This document shows, piece after piece, positions 43,950-52,527 of a stretch of DNA of 64,000 nt. The notes below the pieces were generated by a model. That model ran no database searches, was not told the origin of the DNA, and saw only the letters and a list, made by a program, of their open reading frames with translations. Each line of letters starts with the position of its first letter. Position 1 is the first letter of the stretch. Source of the stretch: Fulvivirga ligni (lineage in GTDB: Bacteria; Bacteroidota; Bacteroidia; Cytophagales; Cyclobacteriaceae); assembly GCF_021389935.1 (NCBI RefSeq), contig NZ_CP089979.1:1035001-1099000 (forward strand), in the 5' to 3' direction. Both the position numbers and the translations under genes were made by a program.

Positions 43950-45608
43950 ATGAAAAATCTGATTCTTTACTCCATTATTGTTAGTGCATTGCTTTCTTGC
44001 ACGGTTAAAAGCTCCAGTGATGACGCGCAGGCGGTAGATACTCTTGCAATAATTGAATCTGTGTTTGATCTTAAATTCGATCAGGCCAAAAGAGATTCTC
44101 TAAAAGATGGAATAAAGAATAATCTGAAAAGTATACAGAGCATTCACCAATATCATCTCGATAATAGCATTTCTCCAGCTCTGGTTTTTAATCCGGTTCC
44201 AGAAGGGTTCAAAATCGATCAAAATCAGAAGCCTATAAACTGGGATTTGCCAGATAACCTCACTCTTCCTGAAAACAAGAATGATCTTGCGTTTTATACT
44301 GTGGCTGAGTTATCTACATTGATTAAAAGAAGATTGATCACCTCTACAGAACTGACCACGTTCTTTATCAATAGGTTGAAGCAATATGGCGATACACTTC
44401 AATGTGTGATTACCATCACGGAAGAGTTGGCTATGGAACAGGCTAAGAAAGCTGATGAAGAACTGGCGGCTGGAATTTATAAAGGCCCTCTTCATGGCAT
44501 TCCCTATGGAGTTAAAGATTTATTGGCTTTAGAAGGATATAAAACTACATGGGGAGCGATGCCATTTAAAGATCAGAACATTGATGCCACTGCTACAGTA
44601 ATAAAAAAACTGGAACAGGCGGGGGGTGTGCTTGTGGCTAAACTAACGCTTGGTGCTTTGGCCATGGGAGATATCTGGTATGGAGGAAAGACTAAAAACC
44701 CGTGGGATCTGAATCAGGGATCCAGTGGTTCTTCTGCGGGTTCAGCTTCTGCTACTGCAGCTGGCTTGGTGCCCTTTGCTATAGGCACCGAAACCTGGGG
44801 ATCCATTGTTTCTCCATCCACCCGCTGTGGTACTACAGGTCTGAGACCTACCTTTGGAAGGGTAAGTAAATACGGTGCAATGGCACTGAGCTGGTCTATG
44901 GATAAAATTGGACCTATCTGCCGTTCAGCTAAAGATTGCGCCATAGTTTTTGATGCTATAAGAGGTGTGGATGAACTAGACAGATCTACTATCGGTGCTG
45001 CTTTTAACTTTAATGCCGGCCAAAATCCTAAAACTTTGAAAGTGGCCTATCTCAAAGATCTTTTTCAGAGCTCTACTTTTCATAAAGAAATAGATAGTGC
45101 CTCAGTGGAGGTGTTTAAAGGTATGGGAATAGAACTACATGAGCTATCACTCTCAACAAAGCTGCCTGTAGATGACTTGTCACTTATCTTATCAGCAGAA
45201 TCAGCTGCGGCTTTTGATGAACTTACACGAAGTGGTAGAGATAGCTTGCTTGTGAATCAGAAGAAGAATGCATGGCCCAACTATTTTCGTCAGGGAAGAT
45301 TTATTTCAGCCGCGGATTATATAAATGCTAACAGAATAAGACATGAATTGATCATAGAATTCAATGAAATGCTCAACGAATATGACGCCATTATAACCCC
45401 TAGTTTCGGCGGTGATCAGCTGTTAATGACCAATCTTACTGGTAATCCTTGTGTGGTTTTTCCAAATGGATTTGATGATGAGGGCCACCCGGGCAGCCTT
45501 TCCATCATAGGGAAATTATTTGGAGAAGCGGCGATTTTAGAACTCGCTAATGCCTATCAAAGTCAGACTAATAGTGAGGATCTGCATCCTGAAAAATTCA
45601 TAAACTGA
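43950..45608 (+). CDS. amidase-signature family enzyme, lipoprotein
   Basis: 552 residues. Lipobox SALLSC gives a lipid anchor. The amidase signature domain (about 105-550) has the catalytic Lys in GIPYGVKDLLAL, the Ser-rich core LNQGSSGSSAGSASATAAG and the nucleophile region IGTETWGSIVSPSTRCG. It resembles GatA in sequence, but no gatB or gatC lies nearby and the protein is exported, so it is a stand-alone amidase for an unknown amide or peptide. Confidence 0.9.
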   Translation: MKNLILYSIIVSALLSCTVKSSSDDAQAVDTLAIIESVFDLKFDQAKRDSLKDGIKNNLKSIQSIHQYHLDNSISPALVFNPVPEGFKIDQNQKPINWDLPDNLTLPENKNDLAFYTVAELSTLIKRRLITSTELTTFFINRLKQYGDTLQCVITITEELAMEQAKKADEELAAGIYKGPLHGIPYGVKDLLALEGYKTTWGAMPFKDQNIDATATVIKKLEQAGGVLVAKLTLGALAMGDIWYGGKTKNPWDLNQGSSGSSAGSASATAAGLVPFAIGTETWGSIVSPSTRCGTTGLRPTFGRVSKYGAMALSWSMDKIGPICRSAKDCAIVFDAIRGVDELDRSTIGAAFNFNAGQNPKTLKVAYLKDLFQSSTFHKEIDSASVEVFKGMGIELHELSLSTKLPVDDLSLILSAESAAAFDELTRSGRDSLLVNQKKNAWPNYFRQGRFISAADYINANRIRHELIIEFNEMLNEYDAIITPSFGGDQLLMTNLTGNPCVVFPNGFDDEGHPGSLSIIGKLFGEAAILELANAYQSQTNSEDLHPEKFIN

Positions 45609-45899
45609 TTTAGCAAAAGTGGCATTCGCATAACGGTTAAATGGAAAAATTCCGCTGGATGGAAAAGTGTGCGCTCTCTGGAAAAAATATAGCCGCTATT
45701 TCAAATTAAGTATCTGATAACTAGAATTTTATAATTCAGGCATAACTCCTGTTATAATCTATTCAACATAGCTTAGGCATTGTTTATTCTAATAGATCTA
45801 CAATGGTAGTGAATAGATTAGCAACTGAAAAGATTGAGATGATAAGTGATGGTGTAGGGAATTTACTTTTCAGAAGTGGGTGTGAATGTAGATTGTTAG
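45609..45899. other. gene-poor stretch
   Basis: No supported gene on either strand. The sequence has many stop codons in all plus frames. It may be further decayed 5' sequence of the relic at 45900-46111, but no recognisable motif was found here. Confidence 0.5.
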
Positions 45900-46111
45900 T
45901 AATTGTTGGCCGTTTAAAATCAGGTAGTACTTTAGTGTAGAGGAGCCATTGGGAAGAAAAGTGAAGTTGGTATGGCAAGTGGGTTTTGAGGAAAAGTACT
46001 TCCTGGTGAGGCCTCAAGATGGGATACAAAGAGATAAAACGTGGAATGTATGTGTTGAGAGTGACCAATATAGAGGGGGAGAAGTTTAGCACGAGATTAT
46101 TGGTCGAGTAA
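45900..46111 (+). pseudogene. relic of a T9SS-exported protein gene (3' end)
   Basis: The last 34 codons before the stop at 46109-46111 read, in one frame, KRGMYVLRVTNIEGEKF then STRLLVE: the end of a T9SS type A sorting domain. In a different frame just upstream lies GRKVKLVWQVGFEEKYF and LVRPQDGIQ, a degraded form of the VxLxWxTxxExxxxxFxVERSxDG motif that commonly precedes such domains. The frames are separated by stops and shifts and the PNP part of the sorting domain is missing. A plus-strand terminator follows 5 bases after the stop, as expected for a once-active gene. Confidence 0.6.
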
Positions 46112-46115
46112 GCGT

Positions 46116-46146
46116 AAGCGCCTGGTCTAAGATAGATCAGGCGCTT
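46116..46146 (+). terminator. terminator of the T9SS relic
   Basis: 14-base-pair stem (AAGCGCCTG core, one G-T pair) with a 3-base loop, followed by TTTTTTT on the plus strand. The minus-strand side lacks a good T run, so it serves the plus strand and supports the relic gene. Confidence 0.85.
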
Positions 46147-46149
46147 TTT

Positions 46150-46701
46150 TTATTGAGGTATCATAGGTAAGTCTACCAAAGTGTTTTCCCACATAAACAC
46201 CATTTCAATGTCATTACCCATTTCATGAAACTGAATTGTAAATTGTTCAAAAAAGGCTTTTGTAGAAATAGATGATACTTCCACAACTAAAGCGTCTTTG
46301 CTTTCATCTCTATTGGCCTCTTGAGTCAGTATATCTATGCCCCACTGATCTGTTTCTTTGTTAAAAATAATCTTCCAGCTCTCTTTATCTGGTATGGTAA
46401 ATAGAGAATATTTACCAGCTTTTAAGAGCCGATTATCTATCATCAAATCCTTGCTGGTTGAAAATTGAGTGGCTTCGTTTGCGCCTGTTCTCCAAACCTT
46501 ACCGTAAGGTACTAATTGTCCAAATACTGTTCGACCTTTAACAGAGGGCCTGCTATAATTCACTTTAAGCGTGGTACTTTTCTGATCATAAAGTACCTGA
46601 TCTTGTGGGCTGAAAGATTTAGTATGAAATCTATAGAATATAAAGGAGAAGCAGATTATGGCTATAACAGCCCCAACGAGTACGGTAAATTTTTTCATCA
46701 A
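46150..46701 (-). CDS. DUF2911 protein
   Basis: 183 residues. An N-terminal hydrophobic segment (about 7-25) acts as anchor or signal. The body has the DUF2911 pattern: VNYSRPSVKGRTVFGQLVPYGKVWRTGANEATQF, then LKAGKYSLFTIPDKESWKIIFNKETDQWG. The fold is beta-rich and of unknown function. It follows the MORN-repeat gene by 15 bases and is probably cotranscribed with it. Confidence 0.85.
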   Translation of the reverse strand: MMKKFTVLVGAVIAIICFSFIFYRFHTKSFSPQDQVLYDQKSTTLKVNYSRPSVKGRTVFGQLVPYGKVWRTGANEATQFSTSKDLMIDNRLLKAGKYSLFTIPDKESWKIIFNKETDQWGIDILTQEANRDESKDALVVEVSSISTKAFFEQFTIQFHEMGNDIEMVFMWENTLVDLPMIPQ

Positions 46702-46716
46702 CTATGGATAATGTGC

Positions 46717-48126
46717 TTATTCAAAGGTTTGTGTTTCAGCCAAGGATCCGCTGCCATTATAATAAAACCACTGACCTTTTTCTTCACCCATTACATAGCT
46801 CCCTCTGGATTGTCTATTGCCGTTTTTGTAGTAATAAATCCATTCGCCGTCCTTTAGGCCATTTTTGAAGGCTCCTTTTTCTGCAACTTCACCGCTATGG
46901 TAATAATAAGTCCATTCCCCATCAGGAACGCCATTTTTAAATTCACATTCTACTTCTTTGAGCCCATCAATGTAATAATTGATTTTTAAACCTTGTCCAT
47001 TTTTAAGATTTCCAGATGAAAGCGTGTCCCCATAAATGGTTATGTAAGGACTTACGCTCATGAGCATGCCGGCCTTCCACTCTTCCTCTTGCATGAGTAA
47101 TCCGGTGGTATGAAAAATACCCCATTTTCCATCTTCTAAGCCCGATCTGAAAGTACCAATGCTTTTTAGCGCTCCTTCATCATAATAGGTAAACCACTGA
47201 CCTATTTGTTTGTCTGCTTTGTAATGACCCTCTTCAATAAGATACCCTTCCTTATTGTAAAATCTCCAGTTGCCCTCTTTTAAGCCATACTTATAATTGC
47301 CCTGTACTTCTGGTTTTCCATTGCTGAAAAAAGATAAGTATACACTGTCTTGTTGACCATACTTATAGAAACTGATGCTTTCAGTGCGCCCTGTAATGTG
47401 GTAAGTAACCCATTGTCCTTTAGGCATGCCATTTACATATTGACGCTCGGTTCTAACCTTTCCGTTAGCGTAGTATTCGTGCCAAACACTGTCTGGTCTG
47501 CCTATATCGTATTTTCCAACTGACATCATTTGGCCATAATCATAATATTCTTTCCATGTACCTACCTGAATACCAGAACTGTACTGACCAACAATCATTA
47601 GCTGTCCATTGTCATAATATTTTTTCCAATAGCCATCAGTAGTGTCATTTTTAAATTCTGCCTCGATAATTAAAGTGCCATAAACATCATAAATTTTTTC
47701 CAGGCCTTCTTTCTTGTCTTCCTTATAATCACTAACAGTACTTACCTCCCCATTGCCATAATAGTCAGTCCAGGTGCCGGTTTTCTTACCGTTTTCAAAT
47801 TTTCCAGTTTTTACGACTTTACCGTACAAATCCAACCCTTCATATTCCACAGGTAGATCGTTTTTGTAAATGATTCTGCCTGATATTCTTCCGTTGGCGA
47901 AGAAGAGTTTCCAGAGGCCTTCTCGCTTATCATCCTGGTAGGTGCCTTCTTCAAGCTTTACGTTGTCTTTATCGTAAAACTGCCACATGCCTGCTTTTTT
48001 GCCGTTGACAAGGTCGCCGATGGCATAAGCCGAGCTATCAGTAGTAAATAAGGTAGTCTTCTGGGCGTAGGTACTTGCCGTTACACAAAAGAAACAGATG
48101 GTCAGTAGGTTTTTTAAGAGCTTCAT
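46717..48126 (-). CDS. exported MORN-variant repeat protein (YwqK-like)
   Basis: 469 residues; signal peptide about 1-21. The rest is about 17 repeats of 22-24 residues with the pattern G-x-W-x-x-Y-Y-x-N-G-x-x-x-x-x-G-x-Y, for example GTWKEYYDYGQMMSVGKY and GEWIYYYKNGNRQSRGSY. Such proteins are often called YwqK-family antitoxins, but no toxin gene is present and the name is not evidence. The repeats should form an extended beta-hairpin sheet in the periplasm or outer membrane. Confidence 0.85.
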   Translation of the reverse strand: MKLLKNLLTICFFCVTASTYAQKTTLFTTDSSAYAIGDLVNGKKAGMWQFYDKDNVKLEEGTYQDDKREGLWKLFFANGRISGRIIYKNDLPVEYEGLDLYGKVVKTGKFENGKKTGTWTDYYGNGEVSTVSDYKEDKKEGLEKIYDVYGTLIIEAEFKNDTTDGYWKKYYDNGQLMIVGQYSSGIQVGTWKEYYDYGQMMSVGKYDIGRPDSVWHEYYANGKVRTERQYVNGMPKGQWVTYHITGRTESISFYKYGQQDSVYLSFFSNGKPEVQGNYKYGLKEGNWRFYNKEGYLIEEGHYKADKQIGQWFTYYDEGALKSIGTFRSGLEDGKWGIFHTTGLLMQEEEWKAGMLMSVSPYITIYGDTLSSGNLKNGQGLKINYYIDGLKEVECEFKNGVPDGEWTYYYHSGEVAEKGAFKNGLKDGEWIYYYKNGNRQSRGSYVMGEEKGQWFYYNGSGSLAETQTFE

Positions 48127-48247
48127 TAAGAGAAATTAGGCTTTAGGCGTTAAAAATGCATTTTAAGTAATTTTCAAGCAAATACCATACAAATCTATTT
48201 AATGCAATAATAAGGCAATCATATCTTAAATAGTAATGCACTAATTT

Positions 48248-48255
48248 TATCTTTG
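48248..48255 (+). promoter_or_regulatory. Bacteroidota -7 box candidate for the LOG-family gene
   Basis: TATCTTTG matches TAnnTTTG exactly, 38 bases upstream of the ATG at 48294. No strong -33 TTTG is present (TCTT at about 48224). Confidence 0.45.
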
Positions 48256-48293
48256 TTTAAGGTAAATTAGTCTGAACAAACTATTGAATCAAT

Positions 48294-48875
48294 ATGCAAA
48301 ATATATGTGTTTTTTGTGGGTCTAGTAAGGGTAAAAAGGAAATTTACCTGACCCAGGCAAAGAAGCTAGGTGCAGCCCTTGCTACTCAAGGAAAAACTTT
48401 AGTTTATGGAGGTGGTAATGTGGGCCTTATGGGTGCTATTGCCGATGAGGTAATGACCGGAGGCGGCAAGGCCATTGGTGTAATCCCTGAGTTCTTGATG
48501 AGTAAAGAAGTGGGGCATAGCGGCCTTACGGATTTAATAGTGGTTGATTCTATGCACACCAGAAAAAGAAAAATGGCCGAACTGGCCGATGCTTTTATAG
48601 CTATGCCTGGAGGTTTTGGTACTCTTGAGGAGCTGGCCGAAATTCTTACCTGGGTGCAGATAGAGATCATTAAGAAGCCGATTGCCTTATTAAACATAGA
48701 TGGATACTACGACTTACTGCTGAAGCAGATGGATCATATGGTGGAGGAAGGATTTTTAAAGGCCCAGAACCGATCTCTCTTACTCAATATTACTGATGCA
48801 GATCAAATTTTGCATGCATTAGAAAGCTTTGAGTTTAGTGACTATTCTGTGTGGAGCGATCTAGATAAAACCTGA
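48294..48875 (+). CDS. LOG family protein (nucleotide 5'-monophosphate phosphoribohydrolase)
   Basis: 193 residues, TIGR00730 type. It has ICVFCGSSKGKK at the N terminus, LVYGGGNVGLMGAIADEV, and the signature MPGGFGTLEELAEILTWVQ. Plant LOG proteins free cytokinins from their ribotides; bacterial ones hydrolyse AMP-like nucleotides to base and ribose 5-phosphate. Single transcription unit. Confidence 0.92.
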   Translation: MQNICVFCGSSKGKKEIYLTQAKKLGAALATQGKTLVYGGGNVGLMGAIADEVMTGGGKAIGVIPEFLMSKEVGHSGLTDLIVVDSMHTRKRKMAELADAFIAMPGGFGTLEELAEILTWVQIEIIKKPIALLNIDGYYDLLLKQMDHMVEEGFLKAQNRSLLLNITDADQILHALESFEFSDYSVWSDLDKT

Positions 48876-49002
48876 TATTAAATGTTCAGATGTGTACATT
48901 AGCATGGTCTGAACCTGAACAATTAATTATCTTATAATTGGTAATGTAGCCTTTATAAAGCGTTTTTTTATTTGGTATGCTGTTTGGTATCTCTTACCCA
49001 AA

Positions 49003-49010
49003 GAGGAGGA
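49003..49010 (+). promoter_or_regulatory. strong Shine-Dalgarno site
   Basis: GAGGAGGA, with GGAGG ending 5 bases before the ATG at 49015. Such a strong site is unusual here, since most genes in this window have none, and suggests high or special translation of the next gene. Confidence 0.6.
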
Positions 49011-49014
49011 AGAG

Positions 49015-49521
49015 ATGATGCGTATACACTTTATAGTAGCATTTAGAAAGTTTAAGAAAAACTTATTTCAAAGGCTGGTGCTTATTTTCCTTTTAAGCAT
49101 TGGCTTTGTTTTCCTTATGCTTTCTCTTTACCAAATAAGCCAGAGAAATATCAATTTCTCTTTTATCATCATGTCTGTGGTCGTGTTCGTGGCTGGTATT
49201 ATGCTGCAGCTACAAACGAGCAGATCGTTTTGCAAGGAGATTGGTATTAGAAAGCTATTAGGTGCAACTGATATAAATTTCTTTGGCCTTAGCATTGTTA
49301 ATTACCTCACAAATGCTGTTCTGGCTCTTTTATTGGGTTTCATCATATATGAAAACCGCCCTCTAATGCACTTTATATCAGGTGATTATGCTGATTCACT
49401 AAACTTTCTGGCTGTTATCTTCACTGTGGCAATAGCCATTGCTATCAGTGCAGTTGGCAGCATTGCTCTAGGAGTAAAAATATCTAAGCGGTCAATTGTC
49501 ACTATTTTAGGTAAGAGATAG
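49015..49521 (+). CDS. small membrane protein, FtsX-like permease fragment
   Basis: 168 residues with about four helices (23-42, 50-70, 97-120, 140-160). The stretch RSFCKEIGIRKLLGATDINFFGL matches the coupling region between helices of MacB/FtsX-type ABC permeases, where KEIGIRKVLGA contacts the ATPase. The large extracytoplasmic domain and the N-terminal half are absent, and no ATPase gene is adjacent. It is either a decayed or a minimal permease-like protein. Start set by the strong Shine-Dalgarno site. Confidence 0.65.
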   Translation: MMRIHFIVAFRKFKKNLFQRLVLIFLLSIGFVFLMLSLYQISQRNINFSFIIMSVVVFVAGIMLQLQTSRSFCKEIGIRKLLGATDINFFGLSIVNYLTNAVLALLLGFIIYENRPLMHFISGDYADSLNFLAVIFTVAIAIAISAVGSIALGVKISKRSIVTILGKR

Positions 49522-49609
49522 CACTATTCTCCTTTATCTTTTGAAATATCTTATCCGAAGCTGTAATATCATATAAATTGATTAAATTTTTATGAGAATG
49601 AGCAAGTGA

Positions 49610-50851
49610 ATGAAGAAGCGATTCATACTGATATTACTGTTTTTTTACTTTTATGGTATTACTAATAACTATGGCCAACAACTAGGTTTTAGTATTAGTG
49701 ATAACAAAAAGAAGGTAGAGATACCTTTTGATATTTATAATAATTTGATCGTGGTGCCTGTGGTGTTAAATGACAAGCTACCACTTAAGTTCATTATAGA
49801 TACGGGTGTAAGAACGAGTATTCTTACTGAAAAATCATTTGGTGATATTATTAATTTATCCTACTCTAGAAAGTATACCATCTCTGGTCTTGGTGGTGAA
49901 AACCTTATCGATGCTTATGTAACGAACAATGTGTCTCTTACTCTGCCGGGTGTGAAAGGCAGAGGTCATGCTTTATTAGTTTTAGCTGAGGATTATCTTG
50001 AGCTAAGGAACTACTTGGGCACAGACGTGCATGGTATTTTGGGTTATGAGCTGTTTAGCCGTTTTATTGTAGATATTGATTATGATCGGAAAATAATGAC
50101 GCTTACTAGCCCTGATTACTTTAAAAAAGGGAAGAAGTTTCAAGAGATCCCCATGAATATCGTGGATACGAAGCCTTACATAAATGCTACGGTCGTTTTT
50201 GATGATAAAACTAAAAAAGATGTGAGGCTAATGGTTGATTCTGGGGCGAGCCACGGACTAAGGTTAGAGCCTGATTCAGCGAAAAACATTCTTCCCCCTG
50301 AAAAAAGTATTGATGCCATTCTAGGTCGGGGTTTAGGCGGTGTGATGGGCGGAAAAATAGGAAGAATAGATATGTTTCAACTAGCAGAAAACATTTGCTG
50401 GGAAAACGTAATCACCAGTTTTCCTGAAGATCATGATTTTCTAGATAGTTTGAAGACTGTCGGCTTACAAAGAGATGGTTCTATAGGAGGTGAAATATTA
50501 ACTCGATTTAAGGTCATCTTCAATTTTCCTCATGAGAAGCTCTATCTCAAGCCAAGCAAAGGGTTTAAGAATAGATTTACTTACAACCTAAGTGGACTCA
50601 CCATTAAGGCTAAGGGCAGTAAATTAGATGTGTTTGAAGTAATTGAAGTTAGAAAAGGTTCTTCTGGTGCTCTGGCTGGTATAAAAGAAGGAGATCAAAT
50701 AATAAAAGTTAATGGCACCAGCTCTAAAGTTTTACATCTCAATAATATAAATGCCGCCTTGAACTACAGGGAAGGAAAAAAAATAAGGTTAGTCATTCAA
50801 AGAGATAATGAAAAACTAACCGTTAAATTCCGTCTGCATAGTATTATCTAA
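49610..50851 (+). CDS. exported aspartyl protease with PDZ domain
   Basis: 413 residues; signal peptide about 1-22. Two retropepsin-like lobes in one chain, each with its own motif: FIIDTGVRTSIL (Asp64) and LMVDSGASHGL (Asp210), each followed by a G-L/I-LG strand (GILGYELFSRF, GGEILTRFKVIF). A C-terminal PDZ-like domain covers about 330-408 (GSSGALAGIKEGDQIIKVNG). Likely a periplasmic peptidase of unknown substrate. Its last 8 bases overlap the converging pseudo-receiver gene. Confidence 0.85.
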   Translation: MKKRFILILLFFYFYGITNNYGQQLGFSISDNKKKVEIPFDIYNNLIVVPVVLNDKLPLKFIIDTGVRTSILTEKSFGDIINLSYSRKYTISGLGGENLIDAYVTNNVSLTLPGVKGRGHALLVLAEDYLELRNYLGTDVHGILGYELFSRFIVDIDYDRKIMTLTSPDYFKKGKKFQEIPMNIVDTKPYINATVVFDDKTKKDVRLMVDSGASHGLRLEPDSAKNILPPEKSIDAILGRGLGGVMGGKIGRIDMFQLAENICWENVITSFPEDHDFLDSLKTVGLQRDGSIGGEILTRFKVIFNFPHEKLYLKPSKGFKNRFTYNLSGLTIKAKGSKLDVFEVIEVRKGSSGALAGIKEGDQIIKVNGTSSKVLHLNNINAALNYREGKKIRLVIQRDNEKLTVKFRLHSII

Positions 50852-51317
50852 AGAAACCTTTTAGTTTGGATTTACTTTTCTCATACTTGTCATTGATGTA
50901 GGCATGCATGCTTTTGAAACGAATGGCATTTAAAATTGATATGCTTAATGCTTCAGAGGTTAATCCTTCTTTAAGGATAAATTCCTGAGCATGCCCCAAA
51001 TACGTTTCTGTATAATTTGAATTTTTAATGATAGTAATGGGGATATGCTTCGTTTTTATGCTGGAAGCAAGCCTTTTCACTAAAGTCTTTAGATAGGTCT
51101 TATCAAAATTATCATCTATAAGGATACAGCTAGGCTTAGAATGCAAGATCTTTTTGTAAAGACCTTTTATGTCAAAACCAATTTCTGCATTGTAAGATTT
51201 GTTCTTGATCTTTTTGAGCTTCTCATATATATCACCTAGTTCAATGGGGTTATTTCCCACTAAAAATACATTAAGAGATTCTCTAGTTTTAATTGGAGTA
51301 GTAGTTAAAGCTTGCAT
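50844..51317 (-). CDS. receiver-like (pseudo-receiver) protein
   Basis: 157 residues from the ATG at 51317. The alternating pattern fits a CheY fold: FLVGNN (strand 1), SCILIDDN with a possible phospho-Asp at 68 or 69, PITIIKNS (strand 4) and FILKEGL with Lys116. The acidic pair that binds Mg at the end of strand 1 is replaced by Asn-Asn (residues 22-23), so phosphorylation is doubtful. A basic C-terminal tail (KYEKSKSKLKGFFR) follows. No kinase gene is near. Confidence 0.6.
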   Translation of the reverse strand: MQALTTTPIKTRESLNVFLVGNNPIELGDIYEKLKKIKNKSYNAEIGFDIKGLYKKILHSKPSCILIDDNFDKTYLKTLVKRLASSIKTKHIPITIIKNSNYTETYLGHAQEFILKEGLTSEALSISILNAIRFKSMHAYINDKYEKSKSKLKGFFR

Positions 51318-51417
51318 AAACAACTATGTTTGGATGTGTTAACGTTTATTAAAATAATTTGTTGATACCACAGCATTCAATTTTTAAAATAATTACTCAC
51401 CTTTTTATAATCCGATT

Positions 51418-52527
51418 TTGAGAAAGGTAATCATAGTAGGTGGCGGTCTGGCCGGTTTAGTTGTTTCTATTAAGTTACGAAAATCTGGGCTCGATCCGAT
51501 TTTGATTGAGAAAAAAAAATATCCTTTTCACCGGGTCTGTGGTGAGTATATTTCTAATGAAGTAAGACCATTTTTAGAGGAATTATCTATTTACCCGGAT
51601 GAGCTAGGGGCCTCAGATCTTCATACTTTTCAGCTTACATCTGTCTCGGGAAAAGAGGTGAGACTACCCCTGGAAATGGGTGGCTTTGGCATCAGTAGAT
51701 ATTCCTTAGACCAGCATCTTTATAACATGGCACAGGCGATGGGCGTGGAGGTGGTTACAGGTAAATCTGTCATGGACCTAAAGTATGAACATGGCCATTT
51801 TGATGTAGAGCTCTCAGGAGGAGAAGTGCTTCAAAGTGAACTAGTTGTGGGTGCTTTTGGAAAACGTTCCAGACTTGATCAGGTGCTGAATAGAAGTTTT
51901 TTTAAGAAAAGATCACCCTACATGGGAGTTAAATATCATATCTCAAATATTGACCAGCCTGATCATTTAATTTCTCTTCATAATTTCAAAAGTGGTTACT
52001 GCGGACTAAGTAAAATTGAAGGAGATAAGTACAATCTGTGCTATCTCACTGCCAGAAAAAATCTGGAAACCAGCATCATGGAAATGGAGCAGACGGTGCT
52101 GAGTGAAAATTCGTTTTTAAAGAAAATTTTTAAATCGGCGAATTTCTTAATGGATAAGCCATTGGTGATAAATGAAATCTCATTTGAGACTAAAGAGCCG
52201 GTTCAAAATCATATTCTTATGTGCGGTGATGCCGCGGGCATGATCACACCTCTCTGTGGTAATGGCATGGCTATGGCTATTCATTCTGCCAAAATATTAG
52301 CCGAGCAAATACTAAAATATCACAAGGATAATGATGCTCAGAGCAAAATTGAACAGGCCTATTCTAAGGCATGGACGGATCAATTTAGTAGACGTCTGTG
52401 GACAGGAAGGCAAATACAAAAATTATTTGGCAGCAGATGGTTATCAGATACCAGCGTAAGCCTGGTGAATAAATCTGATGCTTTGGGTAAATACCTGGTG
52501 AAACAAACACATGGCGAATATTTTTAG
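51418..52527 (+). CDS. FAD-dependent oxidoreductase of the type III PKS locus
   Basis: 369 residues. Dinucleotide-binding VIIVGGGLAGL at 4-14, a substrate/FAD loop VCGEYISNEVRPFL (40-53), and the second FAD motif LMCGDAAGMITPLCGNGMA (267-285); the overall pattern is that of geranylgeranyl-reductase/aromatic-hydroxylase-like flavoproteins. The start is a TTG at 51418; no ATG precedes the nucleotide-binding motif. The stop overlaps the end of the UbiA gene by 4 bases. Proposed role: hydroxylation or reduction of the polyketide or its prenyl group (inference). Confidence 0.85.
   Translation: MRKVIIVGGGLAGLVVSIKLRKSGLDPILIEKKKYPFHRVCGEYISNEVRPFLEELSIYPDELGASDLHTFQLTSVSGKEVRLPLEMGGFGISRYSLDQHLYNMAQAMGVEVVTGKSVMDLKYEHGHFDVELSGGEVLQSELVVGAFGKRSRLDQVLNRSFFKKRSPYMGVKYHISNIDQPDHLISLHNFKSGYCGLSKIEGDKYNLCYLTARKNLETSIMEMEQTVLSENSFLKKIFKSANFLMDKPLVINEISFETKEPVQNHILMCGDAAGMITPLCGNGMAMAIHSAKILAEQILKYHKDNDAQSKIEQAYSKAWTDQFSRRLWTGRQIQKLFGSRWLSDTSVSLVNKSDALGKYLVKQTHGEYF

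Noticed and set aside
45784-46092. A 102-codon open frame on the minus strand
   Set aside because: It is antisense to the T9SS relic, has no start context, signal or family resemblance, and its hydrophobic composition follows from the AT/GT-rich opposite strand.
46701-46717. Toxin-antitoxin module suggested by the YwqK-like name
   Set aside because: No toxin gene lies beside it and the repeat fold alone does not imply antitoxin function.
46717-48126. Repeated DNA resembling an array
   Set aside because: The repeats are degenerate at DNA level and in frame with MORN protein repeats; no constant repeat with unique spacers, so not a CRISPR array.
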